This document shows positions 23,082 to 34,376 of a stretch of 64,000 nt of DNA, piece after piece. The stretch lies in assembly GCA_963693365.1 (NCBI GenBank), contig CAVNZM010000001.1:14136001-14200000 (forward strand). The letters are read 5' to 3'. The notes beneath the pieces are model-generated. The model had not been told where the DNA came from. It worked only from the letters and a program-made list of their open reading frames with translations, and searched no databases. Source of the stretch: Amoebidium appalachense. Its lineage: Eukaryota; Ichthyosporea. Made by a program: the position numbers and the translations under genes. The stretch's first letter is position 1. Every line of letters begins with the position of its first letter.

Positions 23082-24865
23082 GTGGGCACTACTCTCCTGG
23101 GAATTCGAAAAGAGCGCGAGAAAAGAGGGAGGAAGGAAAGGAAGGAATGCAAGAGAAACCTGTGCCCTTACTGCTGTTTCGGCTTTTGCTTATCAACCAT
23201 CGGCTGAAACCTCCCCCCCCCTCCCCTCCCCTCCGCCCCCTCTCTATCTGCCCCCCCCCCCCCTCCCCCCCTCCTTTCCCCTTTTCCCCCCCTTTCCCCC
23301 TGCCCCTGTGTCCGCTCGCCTCTCAACCACCTTCCCTACCTTCATTCCAGTTTCCATCCCAAGCCTTGTTTGGCCCAGCTCAATATCGCGGTTTCTTCCA
23401 TCTGTTTTCGTTTTTCTCGCTCTCTCTCACTTTCTCTTTCTGCCTCTCTCTCTGCCTCCCCCACCCCCCCACCACTCTTCAACCTTACCCACCCCTCACC
23501 CTCCCTTCCCCTCTCCCCCCCCCCCCCCCCCCCCCCCCCTCTCCCCCCCTCCCCCTGCCCTCCTTCCCCCCCCCCCCCCAAAAAAAAAAAAAAAAAAAAA
23601 AAAAAAACAGGTGGACAAGGGTGTTGTGGAGCTGCCCGGGACACAGGGGGAGACGACGACTCAGGGCCTGGACGATCTTAACAAGAGGTGTGCCAAGTAC
23701 AAGATGGAGGGGGCATCGTTTGCAAAGTGGAGATCCGTGCTCAAGATCGGGAACGGGTGCCCCTCAGAGCTAGCCGTGCAGGTACGGGATGTGGGGCCTT
23801 TCTTTTTTCTTTCCCCCCCTGAATATCCGTTGTAAATTCCTACATATTGCTTTGCGGGCCGCGAATTTGTTTTCCGGGTATTCCTGATTTCCCGAGTATT
23901 GCCTCATGAATGTGATTATCTGAACAATTTTACGTTCTTGTATATCCGGGATTTCTTCCTCTCCTTTTTATTAAGGAGGATTTTTGTGGGGGGGTAGGGG
24001 AGGGGGAGGAGTGGCAAGGGGGCAGCGTGCGTTTTTATGGGGTCTGGGCAATGGATGGAGGAGGAATGTGTGTGTGTGTGCGCGTGTGGTGTTTTTGGGG
24101 GCGGGTGGGGAGGGGGGAGGGGGGGGGGAACACACCCGCACACCCAACCACGCTCTCCCACCCACCCACCCACCCACCCATCCACCCACCCACACCCACC
24201 CACCCACAACCACCATTCCACCACATCCACCGATCCACCACACCCGCACACCCACCTACCTCTTAAACCCGCCCATCCACTCACGACTCATTCTCCCCCC
24301 CCCTCCCCCCCCCCCCCCCCCCCCCCCTCACCCACCCCCCCTTCCCCCCTCCTCCCCTCCCCCCTCCCCCTATCCAACTCCCCCCCCCCCCCCCCCCCCC
24401 CCCCATCCCCCATCCCCCATCCCCCACCCCCCTTATTCCCACCCCTACCCCCACCCCCCCCACTCACCCGTCCACCCTCCCACCCCCCACCCCACCCCCA
24501 ACCCCCCACACACAATCCATCAAACCCCCCCCCCTCCCCCCACCCCACCCGTGCAGGAGAATGCGCACGTGCTAGCACGCTATGCCGCCATCTGCCAGGC
24601 CAATGGTCTTGTGCCGATTGTTGAGCCCGAGATCCTAATGGATGGAGATCACGACCTGCAGACGGCCATGGCTCAAACAGAGAGGGTCCTGGCTGCGGTC
24701 TACAAGGTGCGCACTGGCTCCCCCCCCCCCTCCCCCCCCCCCCCCCCGCTCCCCGCCTCCTCCCCCCCCCCCCCCCCAGGGGCAAAATCGTCTATCACTA
24801 TATTACTCCCCCCCCCCCCCCCCCCCCATCCGCACTCATTTCTCTGCATCTTTTTGGGCCTTCCA

Positions 24866-24898
<33 letters not shown>

Positions 24899-26187
24899 CT
24901 TCTCCCCGGTACCCTACCCACCCACCCACCCCCTGTCACCCACGCACATACACAGGAACACATGTTGCCTCATATCATGGTCGTAAACTTTAATTTTTTG
25001 GGAGTTTTAATTGCATGAACATCGGGTGATGGGATTGATGTCCCCAGGAATTATAGAACTTCTGAAACATATGCCGCTGGGGGGAAAGGTGGATAGGAGG
25101 GGTTTATATGAAAAAGGTGCTGCACGGTACGTGAGGGAAGGGATGGGGCAGCGGCAACAACCAGTGTGTGGGGTCGGGCTGGAAGGGGGGGGGAACAGTG
25201 TTTCTTATATATGTTTAGGGAGAAGCCAGCCCCCCCAAAACCCCTCAACATAAATGGCTGTCGAGTCTTCAATCCCTCCTCCTCCCTCCCCCGCCTCCCC
25301 CACCCAGCCCCCTTCTCTCCTCCTTCCAACACCAATTTCTTCCGAACTCCCTTCCCCTTCCCCTTCTCCCCCCAAAACCCTCCCCACCCCAAAAAACCCC
25401 TCTGCTGCAAAAAAACAAAATCCTCCCCGTCACCCTCCCCCTCCTCCCCCCCCCCCCCCCCCCCCTCTCCTCCCCCCTCCCCCCCTTCCCCCTCTTCCAC
25501 CTCCCAGGCCCTGAATGACCACCACATCTACCTCGAAGGGACCCTCCTCAAACCCAACATGGTGTGCCCGGGGGTGGACTCTCCCAAAAAGGCAACAGTG
25601 GAACAAGTTGCTCTCGCCACGGTCATGGTGCTCCGCCGCACCGTGCCCGTTGCCGTGCCCGGGGTGACTTTCTTGTCCGGGGGCCAGAGTGAGGTGGAGG
25701 CCAGTGCTCACCTTCAGGCCATCAACACGGTGCAACTGCACCGCCCTTGGGCTCTGACTTTCTCCTTTGGGCGTGCACTGCAGGTGTAAATATGCACGAG
25801 ATCGTGCAGCCCCCCCCCCCTCCCCCCCCCCCCCTCCCCCCCCCCCCCCCCCTCTCCCAACCCACAACCTGCAACCACCACAACCACCACACACCCCAAC
25901 ACCACCACATGCATACACACACCACCCCACCCCCTCCATCACCCTACCCCTCCGCCATTATCCGTCTCCCCTCACACTCCCCCCCCCCCCCCCCCCCCCC
26001 CCCCAAAAGCCTCATCACAATCCACCCCCCCCCCCCCCCCCCTTTTTCCGTCCCTTCCCTCTTCCCCCCCCCCCAACCTTCCCCCTCGCTCTCACAATAC
26101 ATGCATGCCGTCATGAATAATCTAGATTAGGTTGAGCCACTAGATAGCTGGATTGTACTCACTCACATACACTATGCTTTTACGGCA

Positions 26188-26226
<39 letters not shown>

Positions 26227-26545
26227 CACGGCAATACACACTCCCCTCCCCTCCCCCCCCCCCCCCCCCCCCCCCCCAACACACGCGCGCGCACACACAC
26301 GCGCGCGCGCGCACACACACACACACACGCGCGCGGACACACACATGCACACACACACACACGTGCAGGCATCTTGCCTCAAGGCATGGCAGGGCAAGGT
26401 CAAGAACATTCCAACAGCCAAGCATGCATTCCTGAAGCGGGCAACAGCCAATGGGGCCGCGGCGCTCGGGAAATACGACAAGAGCATGGAGGGGGAGGGG
26501 GAGGCGGGCAGTGAGAGCCTGTACCAGAAGTCATACAAGTATTAA
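21509..26545 (+). CDS. Fructose-bisphosphate aldolase, class I
   Basis: Six exons: 21509-21657, 22359-22554, 23611-23781, 24557-24706, 25508-25783, 26369-26545; 1119 nt, 372 aa, close to the roughly 363 aa usual for the family. All introns are GT-AG with matching phases. The enzyme cleaves fructose-1,6-bisphosphate to dihydroxyacetone phosphate and glyceraldehyde-3-phosphate in glycolysis and runs in reverse in gluconeogenesis. Visible signatures are [18 protein letters not shown] near the N-terminus, [20 protein letters not shown], the Glu-rich VPIVEPEIL, the Schiff-base lysine in [11 protein letters not shown], the phosphate-binding FLSGGQSE, and a C-terminal tyrosine as in metazoan-type enzymes. 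No N-terminal extension suggests a targeting peptide, so a cytosolic location is inferred. Two Met codons are adjacent at the start (21509 and 21512); either may be used. Intron 1 carries a minisatellite copying its own donor. Confidence 0.97.
21650..21800 (+). repeat. Minisatellite that copies the 5' splice site of aldolase intron 1
   Basis: The exon 1 end and donor read AAAAAGGTACATGTTGCATAG. About every 33-36 bp downstream come four related units: AAAAAGGCACATGTTGCATAG, AAAGAGGTAAATGTTGCTTTA (twice, one as AAAAGAGG) and ACAGAGGCACATGTTGC. Two of the four retain GT at the donor position; the others have GC. The array ends in poly-C. Confidence 0.85.
22890..23083. repeat. Two poly-T then poly-G tracts in aldolase intron 2
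   Basis: T run at about 22889-22921, then G run at about 22929-22959; a second T-then-G pair lies at about 23031-23082. On the opposite strand these are C-then-A tracts, like the one at 23571-23607 that forms the acceptor of the same intron. Confidence 0.9.
23571..23610 (+). repeat. Poly-C/poly-A tract forming an exon 3 acceptor
   Basis: A run of about 9 C and about 27 A ends in CAG directly before aldolase exon 3 at 23611. There is no conventional polypyrimidine tract in the last 27 bases, so recognition must rely on the C-rich block farther upstream. Confidence 0.85.
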
Positions 26546-26907
26546 TGAGGAGATAGAGGGAATGTTTGTGTGTGTGTGTGGGGGGGGTGAAGGGGGGGGT
26601 AGAGGGGGGGGGGGGGGATAAAGTTACCGAGGAGATTGCGCCACGGAGGGCTCGGGGGAGGGGGGCGGAGGGGGAAGAAGGGCTCAGGTGAGGGTTGGCA
26701 ACACGTGTCCCGTTGCTTTTGGATTAGACGAAATATCACCGATAACGTAAAAATCGTTGGATATTTTTGAAAACATCATACATGGTCACTGTGTGACCCC
26801 GGATTGTGACGGGGTGGCTTTTTATGAAAGGACCTACCACTTCTGCGAGAAAAATATCGAAAATATAAATGCTACCAGGCCAATCGGAAGTTACCGCTTG
26901 CATGTAC

Positions 26908-27010
26908 GAGCTGTATACAACGATGTCATCGTGCCCAACCCCCCCCCCCCCCCCCCCCCCCTCCCCCCTGCCCTTTCCCCCCGCCCCCCTATATACTACA
27001 ATGTGATCGT

Positions 27011-27053
<43 letters not shown>

Positions 27054-27461
27054 CCCCACCCGCGGAAAAAAAAAAAAAACCCCCCGCACGCATGCACGCA
27101 GGCACGCATGCACACACCACTACCACCGTGCACATACACGCCATCGAAAGATAATATGCCCGCCTACCCTCCTTGAGCTCTCTCTGTCCCCCCCCCCCCC
27201 CCTCCCCTCCCCCCCCCCCCACACACACACACACACACGCGCAAATACGCACACGCGCGCGCACACACATGCACACATGCACACAAGCACACGCACACAC
27301 ATCACTTGGGGGGCCAAACTTATTTGTCTCTCCCCCTCCCCTTCATCTCTGCCCCTTTCTACTTATGTCCCCTTGTAGAAACCCCTTCCATCCATTTACG
27401 CCTGCATCACATCCCCCCCCCCCCCCCCCCCCCCGCGCTGTATACTGCGATGTGATCGTGC
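26908..27461 (+). repeat. Three copies of a ~25-bp motif abutting poly-C
   Basis: Copies at about 26912-26938, 26990-27013 and 27438-27462 read approximately TATAC(A/T)(A/G)CGATGT, then (C/G)ATCGTGCCC, each running directly into a long poly-C. The first is slightly diverged. They look like the constant end of a homopolymer-linked repeat. Confidence 0.65.
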
Positions 27462-28427
27462 CCCCCCCCCCCCCCCCCCCCCCCACGCACACACCCACGC
27501 ACACACGCGCACCACCACCACGCAAACACACACACCATGGAAAAATAATGATTGTGCTGCTTAATGTTTCAAAGAACTAAAGCACAAGAATCCTCAAGTA
27601 CCAGACAAGACCACTTGAGTTCAACAAATTACTCACTAAACTATTTACAACAAATGCACACACAAACTACACAACCGCTACACGAAAATAATCAATCAGC
27701 CTGAGGCACACACCAGCGCACACAGGGACGCGCACAAACGCAAGCACACATACACGTACACAACCAGACAGGCACATGAATAGTGTGACACCTACAAGCA
27801 GCCCTATTTTCCAAAGCGTGCACAATACCCACATACATCTACTAATGTTCCTTCGTTTATCAATGGCTGCAGCTGCTGCAAGAAATTCGAAAGAGGAAAC
27901 ATTACAGGCAAGAAAAAAAAAAGGTCCGTGCACAGTGGGGGTAAGGAGGCAGAGTGGGCCGGCAGGAGAGGGGGGCGGGTGGCGGAAATGGTGGTGGTGG
28001 CGGTGGTGGTGGGGGTGGGGGATGGGCGGGGGTTGGGGTGGGGGGGGGTGGGGGGGGGGACGGACGGACGGGTTTGCCTGTGGATCGCGGACCACTGGCA
28101 CTGAAAGACTCAAAATTGTTGCAGTGATTCAAAAATGGATATGAAAGGGACATGAAAAGGATGAATTGGGGGAGGGGAGGGAGGAGGCGGAGCATGAGTT
28201 TGTAGTGATCACATATGTAAGGATGAATTCTAGATTGCATTAGTCGTGGCTAGCATCACAACAAAACAAAACGCAAAAGGTTTTGGAGCGTTGTTGAAAA
28301 AACATTCGTTTAATTTATACGGGAAGTTCTACAGCACTTGAGAATCTGTGCATTGTGTTGAAGAGAAAGGGTCAGCCACACGAGTTTCGAGGGGGATCGA
28401 TGAGATCCCACTGAGGGGATGCTCCCT

Positions 28428-28429
<2 letters not shown>

Positions 28430-28502
<73 letters not shown>
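28430..28502. repeat. (CA)n microsatellite
   Basis: A pure AC run of about 36 units between the aldolase gene and the gypsy-element remnant. Confidence 0.95.
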
Positions 28503-28507
<5 letters not shown>

Positions 28508-28688
28508 ACACACCGTGGCAGTCCCAAATTATGATACCAAACAACTCGCTTCCTGCTTTTACCAAAAAGATATACACCTTTTGTGCTTAAACATCCTCCC
28601 TCTCAGTTAGATGCAATGCTCGCTGCGAAAACGTGTAGCTTGTAAAGTATCCTCACGGACACTTCAGTGTAAAATGTATGTGTATGAG

Positions 28689-29417
28689 TGTAAACGGGGT
28701 TCACTCTGAACTGGATTTCAGAGGATCGATGCGTGCGTTTATATACGGATGGTCGACCCGGACAAGATTACTTGACCAATTACACAACTCCCTAGCCGAC
28801 CAATCATATTACAGATTAGTACAGGGCTAGTAATTACTGTGTGTGACTACTTGGTCTCTTGCCGGTTCTAACACTCATATATAATCTTTACTGCTGCATG
28901 ACTTATGACTTACACAGCCCCGAAATATACTCCAAATAAACAGGTACCAGTACTTTTCCTGTTTATGACTTTGGTTACCAGTTACCTTTCGGAGTGCTGT
29001 CTCTCTCACATGTGTAACTGCAGGTTTACAACGACCACTCATTGCAGCTGGACTTTACCGGGATGCCCTCAACATGACTGGTCGAATATGAGACTCCCCA
29101 ATCACTCACAACCTGCTTGTTAGTTATTCGTTCTCTATGGCCGCAGCATTTACGTGTTCCAATCAACACAGAAGAGGCCATAAGTGTCCACTCACGCGAG
29201 TCTCACTGTAGTTCGTTTCCAAGTAACCGAACATATGTAATTGTATTTGATCATCCGATTGGAAAAGCAGATATAACATTTATGATTGGCTCATTCATCA
29301 GCAAACGCCGACATCTGACTGGATGAGCCGGCACCGACGAATTGTAAATAAAGCAAATAGATCTGAATAGATCTGAATCGATCGATTGACACGAATGCTC
29401 GCCGCGGAGACATAACA
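28689..29417 (-). repeat. Probable LTR of a Ty3/gypsy element
   Basis: On the minus strand a polypurine tract (GAGGGGGGGAT) immediately precedes TGTTATGTCTCC at 29417, the standard junction between the internal region and a 3' LTR starting with TG. A plausible end is ...CCCCGTTTACA at 28689, giving about 729 bp. A TATATAT-like box lies near 28875-28885. With no second LTR in the window, the far boundary is an estimate. Confidence 0.6.
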
Positions 29418-29466
29418 ATCCCCCCCTCAGCAGGAAATCTGAGCTCCGACGAAGAAGAGACAAAGT

Positions 29467-30752
29467 TTAACACATCGATTCAAGTTTCTTTTCCCGCCGT
29501 GGGAACAGAACATCGCGCAACTGCCGTCGTCGTAAAAGACGAGCCGTGCGTGCATCTGTAGCATTTGGTGTCGAGTTAACACTCACCGACTGAGTGACGT
29601 CGACCTGTTTGTCTACCCGTGGTGTTTTTGGATTTCTAGGAACAACAACCTTAGGATGAGAAGGTTGTCTAACTACCCGACGTTCGTATGCTTGGATTAA
29701 CTCTGGGCACCATAATAAAGACTCTGGACGCCACTGATTGAAAGCCGTGTCGTAGCCTGCAAATTTGACTCGATAATAAGTGGTTGCATGGCCGTTGACT
29801 GTAACTACTTTCTTATCCAAAATTTTCTCTACCGTGGTGTCCATGCCACCTAACTCTGGAATACCGTTATGCTGGGTGTTAGGACACTGAGAAAACGTCG
29901 AAAGAGCACGGAAGGCAAATTCGTGGTAAGCCTTAATGTCGTCGACGTTATACTGGCGAATATCGTGCTCATTCACCGTATGCCGGAGTTTGTATTCAGT
30001 ACTACCTATCCGGGCTAACACTATATATGGACCCAAGAACCGTGGTCTCCATTTCTTCACGGGGCCTTAGCACGGGTGAAATTCCTAACCAACACCTTAC
30101 TGCCCACTTTAAAAGTACGGAGAGGAATGTTAGTGTTAGTGCTGTTAGTAAGAGATTCATGTGCTTGCTCTGTACGTTGCCGTGCCACTTCACGGGCATG
30201 CAAAACTCGAGCCAACACCTCCTCCCTATACTTAGTCCACTCTTCCATACGGAGAGGACCAGAGAAGGCAGGAAGCATACTCACATCTAAGAACTCGGTA
30301 CACTCCTGACCATGCACAAGAAAATACGGAGAAAAACCAGTGATAGCATTAGGTGTGGTACGATAAGCATGCACCACAAAAGGAAGTACACTATCCCAGT
30401 CAGCGTGCTCCATATCCACATATTTTGCTAAACACGATTGAAACACTGCATGTGCACGTTCAGCAACGCCATTTGCTTGAGGGTGGTAAGCAGACGTATG
30501 CAACAATGACACACCCAACAGTTTACACACCTCACTCATTATTTCAGACAAAAATGAGCTACCCCTATCACTTAACACAGAACGGGGGGGGCCAAAACGA
30601 AGACAAACATGATGCAAAAACACACGTGCCAACGTCACTGCATCACTTGAACGAATAGGGACAGTTTCAGTCCAACGTGTAGCTAAATCAGTGAGAGTAA
30701 CAATATAATGATTACCCTGCACTGTTTCGGGGAAAGGCCCCATCACATCCAT
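29467..30752 (-). pseudogene. Ty3/gypsy integrase with C-terminal chromodomain, frameshifted
   Basis: Two overlapping open frames (30752-30057 and 30060-29467) make up the integrase C-terminal two-thirds. The first has the catalytic triad: Asp in AMDVMGPFP, Asp in LSDRGSSF and Glu in ANGVAE, with exactly 35 residues between the second Asp and the Glu, so the D,D(35)E core is intact. The second has RPRFLGPYIV, a GPF/Y-type module, then a chromodomain (YYRVKFAGYDTAFNQWRPES), which in chromoviruses targets integration to particular chromatin. A one-base difference at about 30057-30060 puts a TGA between the halves; one missing base in the run of C would explain it. Integrase would join cDNA to host DNA in the nucleus, but this copy is truncated and frameshifted, so it is presumably inactive. 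Confidence 0.92.
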
Positions 30753-30775
30753 AGCTACCCGTTCAAAAGCCTTAA

Positions 30776-31294
30776 TAAAAGTACCATGATACTACATCGT
30801 CTTCTGTACGAGACTCAAGTCTAGTTTGTCAAAAAGGGGGCAGGAAAAGAGGGGGAGGGGGTGGGGAAAGGGGGAGGGGGGGCCCGGGATGTCATGATGC
30901 ACACTGTCAAAGTGAAAGAGGATGAACACCGTTATAGTGTGTTTTAAAAATTTTTAATTGCAGTTGCCCAGCAACCACTGTTGCTCCGCAAAGCACCGAC
31001 ATAGAAGGCCCAGTTCTGCCTCCCAGGCCTTCAGCTAGGAACAACACCAATACTTCTCCCCCTCACCACCAGTACTAAGCGGTGGCGATTGGCAGGTTCA
31101 ATGCTAGCCAACGAGAGCAGGCAGTTACTACCGTTTATCTACCTGTTCAAATGCCAACATCTTATCATCTGAGAAAGCCGCCAACATCCCATATAGCATG
31201 TATACAGCAATATCGGCTTTGACTTCTACCCATCCACCAAGCGCACCGCATTATATGCGTGGGAAGAAAAAAAGAGTTGCCCCATTGTGCCAAC
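30776..31294. other. Spacer between gypsy remnant and GPI-type gene; nothing recognised
   Basis: Contains a short G-rich stretch (about 30834-30885) and otherwise mixed sequence. The 3' untranslated region of the minus-strand GPI-type gene should lie in its upper part. Confidence 0.5.
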
Positions 31295-33146
31295 TTAGAC
31301 CCGAAAGAAGAAAGCCAAAGCAGCCGCACACAGTGCAACCACCGACACAGTCGTCTTTGAAGCCCCGCTTGTAGTCTGGGCAGCCTCCGTCGTCGAAGGG
31401 ACAGCGCTGGTGCCACTATGACGAATGGACGTGGTGGTGGCTGGGGACCCGGAGCCGGTGGCGGTGGCAGAGCCAGTGGCCGTGGAGCTGCCGGTGGCGG
31501 TTTGAGACCCGGAAGTAGTGGTTCCGTTGGTTGTGCCGTTGGCTGCGGTGCAAGGAAACAGGTGAGTGGGGAAGATATGTGTATTCCCAGCAGATGGAGT
31601 TCTGATAATGTAGATGCAGGTTTCAGTTATTTGTGCAGTTTTAGTTATTTGTACACGTGCACGAGCGGAGTTGCCGTGGCCCACACAGGAACAACACCGG
31701 CGGTGTACAAGATTCGAAAGCACATGTGCACGACTCCGTGTGTGCGTTTTGAGTGTAGTGTATCTGTGTGTGCATGCGGGCATGAGGGACGTGAGAGAAA
31801 GGGAGAGAGAGAGGGATTGTGTGTGAGAGAGAACAATTGAAAGTACCTCTGCGCTGTGAGCAAGAGAAAGCATCACTGAATTGGAGAGAGCCAGCTAGTA
31901 CTGATGCTTCATTTATAAGGGTGCTTTTTCCAGTGTCTTCAAAAAAAAAAAAAAAGAAGAGTATCTTACCCGCAGTGAAGCGCAGGTTGACGGGGCCGAC
32001 CACATCCACCTCCACGGTCACACACTCGTTCTCCTCGGCCTCGGCAGTCACAATTGGCTCACCCGTGCAGTTGCTGGCGGCAAACACATTCAACGTGTAC
32101 GTCGTGCCGGTCTGTGTGTGCAAATAACACGCGGTCAGTGAGATATGCAGCTTGACACGTCTTGTATAGTACATTAACCTACACCAAGAGGAAAGGATAT
32201 TGACAGAATAAAGGCTAAGAAACCAGGGCATGGTCATGGGCACGGGGGAAGGCATGAGGTGGGGAAACATGCATAGGGCGAGGCTGAAGACTGGATGGAT
32301 GGAGGGTGCACGTGGTGGCAGGGTTGAGTGAGAAAGAAGAAGAGAGAACAACCAAAGTGAAACTAACAATAGACGAAGGTACAGCAGAAAAGCTTTTGGC
32401 AAATTCTACAAGAAGTACAATGTGATGCACAATAACAATGCTATCTACCCATACCAATTTTGAGCTACGGGGGGTTGAGCCTCCGAGTCATCCAAATTCC
32501 ACTGGCCAATACAAGTGGAACACCGTACCTTGTTAAGGGTGGCAAAGCTGCCCATTGGGGCTGGGGCGCAGATGCCAGTATTGGGGGTGGCGGCAGTGCA
32601 GGTGCCGTTGACTGAGCACGCAGCATCGTCGTAGTAGCATGCCTGGTCGGCTATGGCGAGGCCTGCAGGGGACAGAAGAAACATGAGAAATGTGGAAATG
32701 CAGTATGTAGAGTGATGAGCCTATTAGTAAAACAGAGGGAGTGCATGCAAATGAACAAAGCACACACCTGTGACGCTGATTTTGGTGGTGTCACCGTAGT
32801 GGTGTCACCGTAGCAATGCTAGCTAATATTACCAGGTTAGATGAATGATGCAAACAGCAAGTTGCACATGTTAAAAAAAGTTGTTCAAGAAGGCAATAAA
32901 GTCGGGGGATATTTGGTAAAAAAAAAAGGAGCTTGCCAAAGCTAGATAGCGTAAAACCACTTTGGAGGAAGCCGCAAGTGCAGGGGAAAAGGGCAGGTGG
33001 CAATGCACTCGTGCTACTTTCCACACCTTTTAGACATTGTAAGTAACGAGTCGCGCATTGCCTGCTGCAACACACGCCTAGTCAGTTCACGAGTTTCACT
33101 CACCAGCCAGGGCAGCAACGAAAAGAGAGCTTAAGAAAGCCTTCAT
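31295..33146 (-). CDS. Small secreted protein, probably GPI-anchored
   Basis: Four exons on the minus strand: 33146-33104, 32662-32529, 32111-31970, 31542-31295; 567 nt, 188 aa, GT-AG introns with phases 1, 0 and 1 that all match. Residues 1 to about 18 (MKAFLSSLFVAALAGLAIA) are a typical signal peptide. Residues about 20-105 contain eight cysteines in a compact extracellular region, with CYYDDAACSVNGTC the most regular part and an N-glycosylation sequon in SVNGT. A Thr/Ser/Gly-rich linker follows with an ATGS-like microrepeat, suited to O-glycosylation. The last residues (TTVSVVALCAAALAFFFRV) form a short hydrophobic tail as in GPI-attachment signals. I recognise no family. A cell-surface protein is inferred from architecture only. 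A small extra exon near 32767-32820, in a local duplication, cannot be excluded. Confidence 0.7.
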
Positions 33147-34376
33147 TTTCAAGTTTTCCCCTTTGACGGAAGAGTAGTTACAAGACTCAAAAATTTGCGT
33201 ATACAAAGTGCGTCAAAGGGAGTGCGAGGGCTGATATGAATATCTCGCACATCAAGGTGCCTTTTTATACCTTCTCGAAATCCTGGGCATGCGCCCGGAA
33301 GATAGCGAAGCGTCAGAAGAGTGCAAACGTTTGGGGTCATGACATGACGCTAGCACAAGCGTATTCGCTGAAAGTTTGGATTAAAAGTTAAGCACACTGT
33401 TGGTGTCAAGAGTTCACAGGCTGCAAATTCTTACGGTCTGAGAGGGTGTGTGAAGGCGTACAGAGCCGGGTGATAAAGGCTTAATGCAAATCAGCCTCTG
33501 CATGCATCACGCGTATGCACGTCGTGGCACCACTGCTCCACGGTGGACAACTGCATGTATCATATGTCGACTGTCCCCAAAGAACTGCTAAGGAAGATGT
33601 ACGCAGTAGGTAATGTTCGAGCTATACTATATATATGTATATCTGGCTGGACCCGGATGCACTTAATATGATGCTCAGAACTCTGCATGCACACAGTAGG
33701 GGATATGTATGTTTGTAAGTACTATGGACGGCTAGAGACATGCATATATGGCCGCTGATGACGTCACGATTCTCACACAACCACATGCCGAACTGGTCAC
33801 ACACCCAGTCTGTGCTCATTTGTTCGCGTTTATTATGTATCGGAGTTCATATGCAGTTGCCCATCCACGCAATATTTTTTCATGTACATCTAAGAATTCT
33901 TCTAAGAATAGGGAAAGATTTAGCTTTTCAGCTACAATATATCCACTTGAGATAGCTTTGTGTGCGGGCAGCAAGGGTGAGTTGAGGTTGAAGGCAGTCA
34001 CTTCTTCCCATCTGAAACAGAAGCAAACGTTGCTGACACCCACTTTGCAGATTCAACCAACCAAAATGTGCCACTCTTATCACCGCGCGATCAGTTTACG
34101 CGTAGTAGCCATATTTAGGCATAGTTTGCTCCTACTGAGCCACGGTCAGCCACCCACCTCGGAGTCTGCGTTCGTGTACTGTAGGTGTACGAGAAAGAGC
34201 GTGACTGTGGCAAGCCAAAAAAAAATCACAAGAAGAGAGGTAACTTCAAGTTATTCAGTCGAATATACACACACGAACACACACTCGTTCACTCTACCCC
34301 CAACACACCGGCCCAAACCAACCTTCATGGCTTTTCCCACTCGGTAGCTTGTACCAAACAAGGTGCCACACACAAC
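33147..34376. other. Divergent spacer between GPI-type gene and TTC33-like gene
   Basis: Both neighbouring genes start at the edges of this 1.2-kb stretch and point away from it, so it should hold both promoters. The sequence is mixed and almost free of homopolymers, unlike introns here. No specific element or further gene was recognised. Confidence 0.5.

Larger units (their letters stand above)
26546..28688. other. Spacer downstream of aldolase; C-rich repeats, no recognised gene
   Basis: Poly-G/purine sequence at 26580-26680, poly-C at about 26940-26970, 27013-27051, 27188-27220, 27415-27434 and 27461-27484, CA-rich sequence at 27224-27302, GGT/GGC-type repeats at about 27985-28065 and (CA)n at about 28430-28502. 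A short motif is repeated three times beside poly-C (see separate entry). No family was recognised in any frame. Confidence 0.6.
28689..30775 (-). mobile_element. 5'-truncated Ty3/gypsy chromovirus remnant
   Basis: Order on the minus strand: integrase core, GPF/Y-like segment, chromodomain, polypurine tract, LTR. That is the 3' end of a chromovirus-type Ty3/gypsy retrotransposon. Gag, protease, reverse transcriptase, RNase H and the integrase zinc finger are missing; coding sequence stops matching just before the first catalytic Asp, near 30775, where an in-frame stop appears. No target-site duplication can be checked because the 5' end is gone. Confidence 0.9.
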
